Of a stretch of DNA of 64,000 nucleotides, positions 55,273-63,617 are shown piece after piece. Position numbers and translations under genes: made by a program. Positions within the stretch are counted from its first letter, which is position 1. Every line of letters begins with the position of its first letter. The notes below the pieces were generated by a model. It was not told the DNA's origin. It was given only the letters and a program-made list of their open reading frames with translations, and did no database searches. The DNA is from Oceanospirillaceae bacterium (GTDB taxonomy: Bacteria > Pseudomonadota > Gammaproteobacteria > Pseudomonadales > Balneatricaceae), in contig JABSQZ010000017.1 in assembly GCA_013215505.1 (NCBI GenBank), forward strand, positions 82,651 to 146,650. The letters are read 5' to 3'.

Positions 55273-56442
55273 ATGTCTTACCAAAACCTTTCAGGAAACT
55301 GGAACTACCCCAATAACCTGCGCACTGGATCAGGTCGAATCAGTGAACTTGCTGCGTGCTGCAAAGAACTCGGCATGTCTGCACCGCTATTGATTACCGA
55401 TTCCGGCCTGGCAGATTTACCCATGGTCAAAGACGCCGTTGATAGCTGTCTGCAAGCCAATTTAAGTTGCGCAGTGTTCAGCCAGATCAAAAGCAACCCC
55501 AACGGAGAAAACGTCATGGACGGCGTGGCCGCCTACCATGCAGGTAATCACGATGGAGTGATTGCATTCGGCGGTGGATCGGGTTTGGACGCTGCCAAAG
55601 CAGTCGCCTTAATGGTTGGCCAACAGCGCCCGCTATGGGATTTCGAAGACGTTGGTGATAACTATTTAAGGGTGATAGAAGAGGGAGTTGCACCAATAGT
55701 CGCTGTGCCAACGACAGCCGGTACCGGCTCAGAAGTCGGCAGAGCCTCGGTAATAGTTGATGAGAGCAAGCACATTAAACGGATTATCTTTCACCCTAAA
55801 ATGTTGCCATCGATTGTCATTTTAGATCCAGACCTGACCGTCGGACTACCCGCTCACATTACCGCCGCTACCGGTATGGACGCACTGTCACACAACCTGG
55901 AAGCCCTCTGCTCGCCTTTCTACCACCCACTGGCTGAAGGCATTGCAGTTGAGGGAATACGCCTGGTAAAAGAGTACTTGCCCAGAGCGGTAGAAGATGG
56001 CACTGACATTGAGGCGAGAACACAAATGTTAGTGGCCTCTACTATGGGAGCGACTGCTTTTCAAAAAGGTCTCGGGGGTATGCACGCCCTCGCCCACCCT
56101 TTAGGCGCCCTCTACGATGCCCATCACGGTTTGCTCAATGCAATTTTGATGCCCTATGTGTTAAAAGCTAACCAAGCTGTGATCACTGAGCGCATTGAGC
56201 GTGTGGCCAGATATATTGGCTTAGAAGACAGCACATTCGATGGTTTCCTTAACTGGGTGCTAAGTATGCGCCAGCTGTTGAACATCCCCCACAGCTTAAG
56301 TGAAATTAACATCGATACTGAGCAGCAGAGCTTAGTCGCCACTATGGCAACTGAGGACCCTTCAGCAGGTGGCAACCCAATTAAGTTTACCGCTGACCAA
56401 TACCAGCAAATATTTATCAATGCTGTGCAGGGAACCCTCTGA
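55273..56442 (+). CDS. Iron-containing alcohol dehydrogenase
   Basis: A group III alcohol dehydrogenase of 389 residues. NAD binding is shown by AFGGGSGLDAAKAVAL near residue 97 and TTAGTGSEVG near 149. Iron ligands are Asp and His in TGMDALSHNLEA near 197-201 and the two His in MHALAHPLGALYDAHHG near 265-280. CAGGAGA precedes the ATG. It is part of the ligase, aldehyde dehydrogenase and amidase series and would oxidise an alcohol group on the glutamylated substrate. Confidence 0.9.
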   Translation: MSYQNLSGNWNYPNNLRTGSGRISELAACCKELGMSAPLLITDSGLADLPMVKDAVDSCLQANLSCAVFSQIKSNPNGENVMDGVAAYHAGNHDGVIAFGGGSGLDAAKAVALMVGQQRPLWDFEDVGDNYLRVIEEGVAPIVAVPTTAGTGSEVGRASVIVDESKHIKRIIFHPKMLPSIVILDPDLTVGLPAHITAATGMDALSHNLEALCSPFYHPLAEGIAVEGIRLVKEYLPRAVEDGTDIEARTQMLVASTMGATAFQKGLGGMHALAHPLGALYDAHHGLLNAILMPYVLKANQAVITERIERVARYIGLEDSTFDGFLNWVLSMRQLLNIPHSLSEINIDTEQQSLVATMATEDPSAGGNPIKFTADQYQQIFINAVQGTL

Positions 56443-56509
56443 GCAGATAATTTCAGCAACCGCTGTAATTCCCCTCCCGAGGTGAATCCTGCATATTCAG
56501 CTCGGCATG

Positions 56510-56564
56510 TTGCCAACAAACCGTGATTCTGTTTTTCAGAAAAAGGTAACGCGGTGGTTGGCAA
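56510..56564 (+). promoter_or_regulatory. Nested inverted repeats upstream of the amidotransferase-like gene
   Basis: TTGCCAAC (56510-56517) pairs with GTTGGCAA (56557-56564), ACCG (56520-56523) with CGGT (56552-56555), and TTCTG (56527-56531) with CAGAA (56537-56541). The structure ends 35 bases before the next ATG. No T-run follows it. Confidence 0.4.
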
Positions 56565-56599
56565 ATGACTAAATTAACAAACACTTTGAGTGAGCAAAG

Positions 56600-57313
56600 A
56601 TGAAAATAGGTCTATTAGTTTGTGATCAAGTTCTACCTGAACTAACAGCACAATATGATAGTTATGAGGTGATGTTTAAGAGCTTGTTATTGCAAATAGA
56701 TCCGCTGTTGGATTTTCAGATATACTCTGCCTATGCCAACCAGCTACCCGCCAATGTCGATGAATGTGACGTATATTTGAGTACCGGTAGCAAACACAGC
56801 GTCAATGACGACCTTCCCTGGATCACCGAGCTGATTGATTTTATTGCTAAACTACACCAACAAAAAAAGAAATTTATCGGCATTTGCTTCGGTCATCAGC
56901 TGATTGCCAAGGCACTGGGCGGTGAAGTGTCTGTCTCAGATAAAGGCTGGGGAGTTGGCGTCGCCTTTAACCAAGTACAGCAGCTGCAACCTTGGATGCA
57001 AAGCAACCACACTGCTGGTGCTGATTCCCTGGATATAGTTGTCAGCCACAAAGAGCAAATCAGTAAGCTACCAACAACGTGCAAAGTGATAGCCGGAAAC
57101 AAATTCTGCCCGCAATTTATGATTCAAGTTGATCAGCATTTGCTGGGGATTCAGGGACACCCCGAGTTCTCCAAACAATACTCAAAATCGCTGATTAACA
57201 CTCGTTTAGATATCATTGAGCCGAACAGGGTCAGAGAGGCTTTTTGCTCGCTGAATGCCGAGGTCGACGATCTGAAAATGGCCAGCTGGATGTTAAACTT
57301 TTACGCCCATTAA
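56600..57313 (+). CDS. Class I glutamine amidotransferase-like gamma-glutamyl hydrolase
   Basis: A 237-residue protein of the class I amidotransferase fold (GuaA-N-like). The triad is Cys in GICFGHQLIAKALGG near residue 98, and His and Glu in GIQGHPEFS near 183-185. Stand-alone proteins of this type include hydrolases that cleave gamma-glutamyl amides. Set after a gamma-glutamyl ligase and two dehydrogenases, it would release glutamate and an amino acid in the last step (inference). It may have its own promoter, because 157 bases separate it from the dehydrogenase. Confidence 0.8.
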   Translation: MKIGLLVCDQVLPELTAQYDSYEVMFKSLLLQIDPLLDFQIYSAYANQLPANVDECDVYLSTGSKHSVNDDLPWITELIDFIAKLHQQKKKFIGICFGHQLIAKALGGEVSVSDKGWGVGVAFNQVQQLQPWMQSNHTAGADSLDIVVSHKEQISKLPTTCKVIAGNKFCPQFMIQVDQHLLGIQGHPEFSKQYSKSLINTRLDIIEPNRVREAFCSLNAEVDDLKMASWMLNFYAH

Positions 57314-57343
57314 AACCATCCGAGTGGCGTGGTGTTACTCGGC

Positions 57344-58300
57344 TCAGCACTCGCCCACTTTGACATCGGCACTCAGCCAGGGAAAATCAGCCGTCACTAC
57401 ATTGACATAACTCTCTAACAAGATACGTTTGCAGTCTCTGGCAATAGTCCCGGGCAGGTCTCCCAACTCATTTTCGCGACTCACTAAACTAATATTTCTC
57501 AATAGTTTATCCGTCAGAGGCAGTAGTTGTACTTGATGTAACCCCACCCCACTCTGAAACAGGCACAGTGGCGTAGTAATAGTGCAACCAATGCCCGAGG
57601 CGACAGCGGACATCACCGCAAAAGAATTGTCTAATTGTAAATGCGCAATGGGAGCCAGTTGATTGCGGCGCAAATATTTTTCGATCTGCTGACCAATCAG
57701 TGAATTAGAAGTATAACGTATCAAGTTCAAACTCTGCAAAACGCTACTCAGATCTGTGCCTCCCCGGTAGCCATTGGGCACTGCCAGCACAAAAGGTTCC
57801 TGCAAAATCCGCTGCCGCATCAGTCCTGAATAATCATCCAGTGGATCATCTGAGATAGTGATATCGACTTGTTTTGAGAGCAACATATGTGAATGCAGAT
57901 GTGATTGCCCGGAGACCACTGACCAGTTTTGCGTTCTGTTGCGAATCACGTCAATCAAAGGTTTGCCTACCGCAGTGATGATAGAGTCAACCAGTGCCAC
58001 TTTAACGTGCCGCAGCAGTTTAAAATCCGCTTTCCGCATCTCCTTACTGGTCAGTTCCGCAGCCTCTAAAATCCCCTGAGCCCGATCGTAGAAGAACCGG
58101 CCCGCGGTAGTGACTGCCATCGGCCTGACACTCCTGTCCATCAGCTGGATGCCTAAAGACTCTTCCAGCTGAGCGAGTATCTGCGAGACCGACGATTGGC
58201 TCAGCGCCAGTCTCTTAGCGGCCTCGGTTAAGTTCCCAGTCTCTACAACGAAGACAAAAGCCTGTAGTGTTTTCAACTCAAAACCAAAGGAAGAGGGCAT
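57344..58300 (-). CDS. LysR-family regulator convergent with the gamma-glutamylation cluster
   Basis: A 318-residue LysR protein. ELKTLQAFVFVVETGNLTEAA and LALSQSSVSQILAQLEESLG make the helix-turn-helix, and the effector domain begins near residue 95. The segments VSGQSHLHSHMLLSKQVDI and NGYRGGTDLSSVLQSL do not point to a known ligand. AGGTAAA precedes the ATG. It lies tail to tail with the amidotransferase-like gene, so control of the cluster is likely but not shown. Confidence 0.85.
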   Translation of the reverse strand: MPSSFGFELKTLQAFVFVVETGNLTEAAKRLALSQSSVSQILAQLEESLGIQLMDRSVRPMAVTTAGRFFYDRAQGILEAAELTSKEMRKADFKLLRHVKVALVDSIITAVGKPLIDVIRNRTQNWSVVSGQSHLHSHMLLSKQVDITISDDPLDDYSGLMRQRILQEPFVLAVPNGYRGGTDLSSVLQSLNLIRYTSNSLIGQQIEKYLRRNQLAPIAHLQLDNSFAVMSAVASGIGCTITTPLCLFQSGVGLHQVQLLPLTDKLLRNISLVSRENELGDLPGTIARDCKRILLESYVNVVTADFPWLSADVKVGEC

Positions 58301-58358
58301 CGCGGTTTACCTGTTATTATTATCGAGTGCTAGGGGTGAATTTTAATTTGTCCAGACT

Positions 58359-58384
58359 AAAAAAAGCACTGACGCTCGGTCAGT
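58359..58384 (-). terminator. Terminator of the sensor kinase gene
   Basis: On the minus strand ACTGAC (58384-58379) pairs with GTCAGT (58373-58368) around a CGAGC loop, followed by GC and seven T (58365-58359). It lies about 22 bases beyond the kinase stop. Confidence 0.85.
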
Positions 58385-58406
58385 AAAAGTAGAAAAGAAC
58401 AGCATG

Positions 58407-60422
58407 TTACTCTGGGACTACTTCACTGACCAGATCTTCTGCATATTGCTTGCCCTCGCTAAATACCGGGGCAACTAAAGGTAACTCAATGGTAAAGACG
58501 GTACCTTTGCCCAGCTCCGACTTTACCCAAATTCGACCGCCTAAAATACTGGTGACGATGTTGTGCACAATATTTAAACCTAATCCTGTGCCGCCAGAGC
58601 CGCGTTTAGTGGTGAAGAAAGGCTCGAATACTTTGTCTATATTCGAGGCCGCAATGCCCTTGCCATTGTCACTGAAAATAATGTGTACATTGTCAGAGTC
58701 TATAGGTTCTATTTCAATACAAATAGTGCCTTTATCTTCTTCATCGTATCCATGTGTTAAAGCATTGGTGGCTAAATTAGTGATCACTTGCGCGAGGGAG
58801 CCCGGATAACTGTCCAAACTAATCCCATCGGGCACTTGCTGTTCTATTGAATGCTGCTTATAAGTTGGAGCAAGTGTTGCGAGAAGCTCCGATGTCATAG
58901 TTTTGAGATCGAATATCCGGCGCTTTGAACTGACCTGGTCGGCAGATACCTGCTTAAAATTTTGTACTAAATCAGAGGCCGTCTCTAAAGTTCTGCCCAT
59001 TAGGACCACCGCTTCACCGACCCTGGAAACAAAATGCTCCAGAGTCTTTTTAGTTAGCTTTTGCTCTTGTAGCAAGCTATTGATTTTTTTATATTCAATT
59101 TCCAAAGCCGAATTAACCGTCACACTGATACCAATAGGTGTATTGATCTCGTGCGCAACCCCCGCGACTAACCGGCCAAGTGACGCGAGCTTTTCAGTTT
59201 CCACCAGCGATTGTTGCGCGTATTTAAGGTCCTCAAAAGCCACTGCCAACTTAGTATTACTCTCTTTCAAACTCGCTGTGCGCTTGATAACCTTTTCTTC
59301 CAGCTGGTTATTTAACAATGTCAGCTGTAATTCTGCATGTTTTAACTGAGTCACATCTTGGCCAAAACCTATCATAAAGCGGATAGAACCGGCATCGTAA
59401 AACGGCGCAAAACTCCATATCAAGGTGCTTTGTCTGATCGTTTTACTGTTCAGTGGAATCTCGATATTTTCAAAAGATTCATACTTTTGCAAAGCCTGGC
59501 GCAATTCCTGTTGCTGCTCATTCTCAACAAAAATTGACAGCCAGTTTTCACCTAAAATCTCATCTACGGTTAAACCGGTGATTTCCGAGCCAGCCGGGTT
59601 GGAGGAGTTGATGGTGAGATCTTTGTTAAGGCAACAAATCACAGTATTAGAATAATTAATCACTGTCTTGGAAAAATCTCGCTCGTAAGAGAGCTTTTCG
59701 TTAACTAATTGGCGAGCGTTAAACTCTGAAACCGTTTTTGCTCTGGCAAAGTTAAAGGCATCAGCCAGCTCATCTAATTCATTGTCGTGGCGGCGATCCT
59801 CACGACCATCTAACAGCAGCGGTTTTTCTACCCCATCCGGACTGGCTGTTCTTATATAGCCAACTATTTTTACCAGATGTCGGATCACAACTTGATGGAC
59901 TAAAGCCAGGATAACCACTGAGAGTAACAGAGAGATAATTACTTGACTGGCGACGACAAAAATAACTTTGTCTATCAGTCGGGCGTAAACTCCATCTAAG
60001 CTGGCAAAAATTTCTAACTGACCGACTTCAGCCCCCTGATACTCCAGTGCAAAAACCCGACCAAAGGAGTCATCCCGGGGTTCTACCCCCACTTCAGAAA
60101 GTACTATATTGACATTTTCTATGGTCTCTCTGATCCGTACATATTGGATGTCCGGAAATTCCAAAATACCGTCTATCTGCACGGCTATCTGCGCTTCGTT
60201 TAAATTCCAGACACTGACCGCGACCGACTGACCAAAGCTGGTATAGATGTTGTCGATATTTTCGAGGATTTGCGAGCGATCTGCCCGATATTCTTTGTAT
60301 AAGCTGAAACCACTAGTGAATAAGGCAAAGATGAAATTACATAATATGATAAAAAACAATAATCGGTATGACAAACCTTGTTTGGGTATTGCGCCACTGG
60401 CTGGATTACTGATTTTGGTCAT
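58407..60422 (-). CDS. PAS-domain membrane sensor histidine kinase
   Basis: A 671-residue kinase. Membrane spans lie near residues 18-40 and 153-177, with a periplasmic domain of about 110 residues between. A HAMP-like segment with an acidic patch (EDRRHDNELDELADAF) leads to a PAS domain (about 250-375) and a coiled linker. The H-box is VAGVAHEINTPIGISV near 435, the phosphorylated His in AHEINTP marking the HPK4 type. N-box ATNALTHGYDEE, DNGKGI and GSGGTGLGL form the ATPase. No response regulator is adjacent, so it is an orphan kinase; the signal is unknown. Confidence 0.9.
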   Translation of the reverse strand: MTKISNPASGAIPKQGLSYRLLFFIILCNFIFALFTSGFSLYKEYRADRSQILENIDNIYTSFGQSVAVSVWNLNEAQIAVQIDGILEFPDIQYVRIRETIENVNIVLSEVGVEPRDDSFGRVFALEYQGAEVGQLEIFASLDGVYARLIDKVIFVVASQVIISLLLSVVILALVHQVVIRHLVKIVGYIRTASPDGVEKPLLLDGREDRRHDNELDELADAFNFARAKTVSEFNARQLVNEKLSYERDFSKTVINYSNTVICCLNKDLTINSSNPAGSEITGLTVDEILGENWLSIFVENEQQQELRQALQKYESFENIEIPLNSKTIRQSTLIWSFAPFYDAGSIRFMIGFGQDVTQLKHAELQLTLLNNQLEEKVIKRTASLKESNTKLAVAFEDLKYAQQSLVETEKLASLGRLVAGVAHEINTPIGISVTVNSALEIEYKKINSLLQEQKLTKKTLEHFVSRVGEAVVLMGRTLETASDLVQNFKQVSADQVSSKRRIFDLKTMTSELLATLAPTYKQHSIEQQVPDGISLDSYPGSLAQVITNLATNALTHGYDEEDKGTICIEIEPIDSDNVHIIFSDNGKGIAASNIDKVFEPFFTTKRGSGGTGLGLNIVHNIVTSILGGRIWVKSELGKGTVFTIELPLVAPVFSEGKQYAEDLVSEVVPE

Positions 60423-60794
60423 TCTATTTTGTCTCTAGTTACTATTTTTTCACTCTAAGAATAACACCCTAAATCAGCACGACAAAGCTGTCTATCAAAA
60501 CAGCAGCTAAGAAGGCAAATTGTTAACACTTAGTTGGCTCAGTTTCTGGGTATTATTGACTGAGTAACACTGCGCAGCTGTGCAAATAGAGTAATGCTTT
60601 TCCAATAATTATCTATACACCAAAATACTATTTTCTTTGCTCATTGCAAATCTAGCGCTGCGAATACTGCATATATCTTTCTAATTAGAGTAGCTGGCAA
60701 CCGGTGGATGTGCTGACAATTAACTATTTTCCGGTTCAATATATAAGGTAGAATGACACTTCACAACTAACCTTAACAGCACAGCCGCCAATAG
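60423..60794. other. Divergent region between sensor kinase and arfB
   Basis: About 370 bases, AT-rich, with no supported gene. It should hold two divergent promoters. A 14-base near-palindrome TGCGCAGCTGTGCA lies at 60571-60584. Confidence 0.45.
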
Positions 60795-61208
60795 ATGATA
60801 AAACTAAGTCCCTATATATTTATCAATGACGATCAAATTGAACTCATCCCCATTCGCGCTCAGGGGGCGGGAGGACAGAATGTCAACAAAGTCTCTTCAG
60901 CCATCCACTTGCGCTTCGACATTGCCAACTCTACACTGCCGCAACTATACAAAGAGCGATTGTTGGCTTTGCGAGACCGGCGCATCAGTAAAGATGGAAT
61001 TATAGTGATTAAAGCGCAGTTACATCGCACCCGGGAAAAAAATAAAGTGGATGCATTGCAGAGGCTGGAGGAATTAGTCAAATCTATTACTGTAGTGGCA
61101 AAGACCAGAAGAGCCACTAAACCGAGTCGTAATTCCCAGCGCAAGAGACTAGACAGTAAAACCAAGCATGGTCAAAACAAACAGTTACGACGCAACAGTT
61201 ACGATTAA
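60795..61208 (+). CDS. arfB: Alternative ribosome-rescue factor ArfB
   Basis: A peptidyl-tRNA hydrolase that frees stalled ribosomes (YaeJ family), 137 residues. The catalytic GGQ is in RAQGAGGQNVNKVSSAI near residue 26-28, and the basic C-terminal tail (from about 100, rich in Lys, Arg and Ser) enters the empty mRNA channel. The size matches family members; there is no stop-codon recognition domain, as in true release factors. Confidence 0.93.
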   Translation: MIKLSPYIFINDDQIELIPIRAQGAGGQNVNKVSSAIHLRFDIANSTLPQLYKERLLALRDRRISKDGIIVIKAQLHRTREKNKVDALQRLEELVKSITVVAKTRRATKPSRNSQRKRLDSKTKHGQNKQLRRNSYD

Positions 61209-61238
61209 GCAATTCTCACCAAGCAGCCCTTGAAGCTG

Positions 61239-61874
61239 TTATTCAATAAACATTTGCGGCTGCTGCCCTAATTGCCAGGCAGGATATTTTTGCATAATTT
61301 CTTTAAACAGCACTGAATCTATCTGCGCGGTTAACCAAGCCTGCAGCTGCGGATAATCGCTCTGATAAAACCAATCTCTATCCACATGGGCAAACTGTCT
61401 GATAAAGGGAAAGATCGCAGCGTCCGCCACTGATTTTTTACTGCCAAACAAGTAGGGCTGATTGCCGAGTTGCCGCTCCAGGATCGTTAGGTATTCGCAG
61501 CAATGTTGTCGATAGTGATCTAAGTTGTGCTCTAAGTGCCGATCGGCATATTTATATTTATCCAGCCAGGGCTTGAACTGCAGATCACACTGCTCTATTA
61601 AGATTAACGGGTCAGGTTTATCTAGCAGCCATTGATCGGGATCTCGCTGTTCCAGTGCCCAAAACATTATATCCAGACTCTGCTCTATCACTTGCCCGTT
61701 GCACAGCTGTAACACCGGTACAGTCGCCTTGGGGGATATTTGCAGTAGTTGCTGCGGTTTATTTTTTAACACCACTTCGCGCAACTGCAGCTGTATTTGT
61801 GCATAGGCAATCGCTAAACGGGCGCGCATAGCATAAGGGCAGCGACGAAAGCTATACAATATTAAATCTGCCAC
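61239..61874 (-). CDS. Glutathione S-transferase-like protein
   Basis: A 211-residue protein with an N-terminal thioredoxin fold and a helical C-terminal domain. SFRRCPYAMRARLA near residue 8-21 has a Cys-Pro pair like that of omega or beta-type transferases and glutaredoxin 2, and ISPKATVPVLQL with VIEQSLDIMFW forms the glutathione site. It starts at a GTG directly after the batD stop (TAA then GTG), so translation is coupled. Substrate unknown. Confidence 0.82.
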   Translation of the reverse strand: MADLILYSFRRCPYAMRARLAIAYAQIQLQLREVVLKNKPQQLLQISPKATVPVLQLCNGQVIEQSLDIMFWALEQRDPDQWLLDKPDPLILIEQCDLQFKPWLDKYKYADRHLEHNLDHYRQHCCEYLTILERQLGNQPYLFGSKKSVADAAIFPFIRQFAHVDRDWFYQSDYPQLQAWLTAQIDSVLFKEIMQKYPAWQLGQQPQMFIE

Positions 61875-63617
61875 TTAATTATCCTCAACCTTGAACTGCG
61901 GGTACATACCTGGCAGAGCTTGCTTCCTGTCACTGCATCGCAACTTAGTTTGTGTTAACAGTTGCCTGCGTAACTTTTTAAGTTGTTGCTCCATTGCATT
62001 TTTATCCAAGTCTTTTGCGCTAGTAGTTTTCGCATAGAGCAACTGCTCAAGATGCCTAATATTACGCTGCAGCTCAATGTCACAACGTTGTTGCAGGGCC
62101 GATATACTGGTTGTTGCTAACATGTTATTTTCATAACAGCAGTGCAGCCAGTGATGCAGATGTTGCTGGATAGATGGATTAGAATCGTTGTTTAAAGCAT
62201 TCAGCAGTTGCTCGAAGATAAGCCGTTCACTGTCCTGTGGCGATTTTTTAAACGCAACTGTGGTATTGCTGTCGCGGTATTTTTCCCGGTGCAGCAACCA
62301 GGCTAGCAGGGAGGCAACAACCATCAAGACAATGCATAGCCACAGCAGCCAAGTGTTCAGAGGATTTTGCTGAATAACAGTCTCAATCACATTATTAATC
62401 GGCGATTCTGCTGCTTGTTTAGCAGCCACTGACTCACTGGTTTTAGCTCTAATATCAGGGTTGACAGGCGCTACTACAGTAATTGTTCTGGATTTAAGTT
62501 CCGCTATTTCTATCTGTTGACTAACAGTATTCCACCAGCTAATTTTAAACGCCGGTAGTTGATATACACCTATTGCAGTGGGGACAATGGCAAAACTTCT
62601 GGATCGGCTGCTGATTAATCCGCGCTCACTTTTCTGCTCAGATTTAACGGCCGGCTCAGGGTAGATTTTCAACCCGCCAATTTCATCCATGCTCAAGGGG
62701 GTTATTGTCTGCGCTAGTGCTCCGACCAACTGCAGGTTGATTTCACGGGTAATAGAATCACCCAAACTAATCTGATCGCTGTTTTCTGTCCATTTTTCCA
62801 ACAACTGCAGCTTATCCGCTATCAGCAGGCCTATACTCCCCTTAGCGTCAACCAGCTTATTAATTGACACTTGCAGAGGCTCTGTTTGCAACGAGATAAC
62901 TTTCCCTCTGGCTGGATTAAAAACCGAGCTACGCCCCAAACGAACACTTAACTGCTGTGCGGGTATCTTCAACAGCCCCTGCTGTTTGGCGAAGACTGCA
63001 TAACTGATCTCGTAGACGCCAAAGACCCGGCCATTTTTAGTTGTTTCATACTGTCGATCTTCTAGCCGTACTAAATTGGCATCCTCAAGCAGCACTTCAC
63101 TGTGCTGTAAGTTACTAACATTACTGGCGTAGGAAAATCTGAGAGTGATTAATATTTGTTCATTAACCACAGCAGTATCTTTGTTAGTGATCAACTGCAA
63201 CTTAAAATTTTGCTGTTCAGCCACTGTTGTTTTGGCCACTTCGACTTGAATAACGATAGCGTCACTAGAGCTACCCATGAGACTAAATGCCGGAATACTC
63301 AGCTTTCCAGTCGACTTAGGCTGCAGTTGTAATTGCCAATTGATACTTTGTTTGCTATTGCCATTGAGACTTTGGATACTGTGATTGACCGATTTCCCCA
63401 ATATATCAAAGTCCTTAGCTAACGAGGAAAAATCCAGTTGTTGTAAAGTACTGATATCTGTTGCCACTATCTTCAGCGACAAACTTTCCCCCATGCTTAT
63501 TTGAGTCCTGTCGACACTCGTCGTCAAGCTCTGAGCCTGCACCAGTTGTGACAGTACAGAAATCAACAGCACTGCGATCCAAGTTAACTTTTGTTGCCTA
63601 CTCTTCACTTTCTTCAC
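61875..63617 (-). CDS. batD: BatD-like protein
   Basis: A 580-residue envelope protein. I start at the GTG at 63617, which overlaps the previous stop (TAGTG) with AGGAG 11 bases upstream; the product then begins with a regular signal peptide (KSRQQKLTWIAVLLISVLSQ, cleavage near VQAQ). An ATG at 63647 would overlap 31 bases. Oxygen-tolerance-like domains with beta-sandwich repeats (SVDRTQISMGESLSLKIVAT, then GKSVNHSIQSLNGN) fill the first 300 residues; one membrane span lies near 415-438 (PLNTWLLWLCIVLMVVASLL). It is part of the bat operon with the truncated gene upstream. Confidence 0.87.
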   Translation of the reverse strand: MKKVKSRQQKLTWIAVLLISVLSQLVQAQSLTTSVDRTQISMGESLSLKIVATDISTLQQLDFSSLAKDFDILGKSVNHSIQSLNGNSKQSINWQLQLQPKSTGKLSIPAFSLMGSSSDAIVIQVEVAKTTVAEQQNFKLQLITNKDTAVVNEQILITLRFSYASNVSNLQHSEVLLEDANLVRLEDRQYETTKNGRVFGVYEISYAVFAKQQGLLKIPAQQLSVRLGRSSVFNPARGKVISLQTEPLQVSINKLVDAKGSIGLLIADKLQLLEKWTENSDQISLGDSITREINLQLVGALAQTITPLSMDEIGGLKIYPEPAVKSEQKSERGLISSRSRSFAIVPTAIGVYQLPAFKISWWNTVSQQIEIAELKSRTITVVAPVNPDIRAKTSESVAAKQAAESPINNVIETVIQQNPLNTWLLWLCIVLMVVASLLAWLLHREKYRDSNTTVAFKKSPQDSERLIFEQLLNALNNDSNPSIQQHLHHWLHCCYENNMLATTSISALQQRCDIELQRNIRHLEQLLYAKTTSAKDLDKNAMEQQLKKLRRQLLTQTKLRCSDRKQALPGMYPQFKVEDN

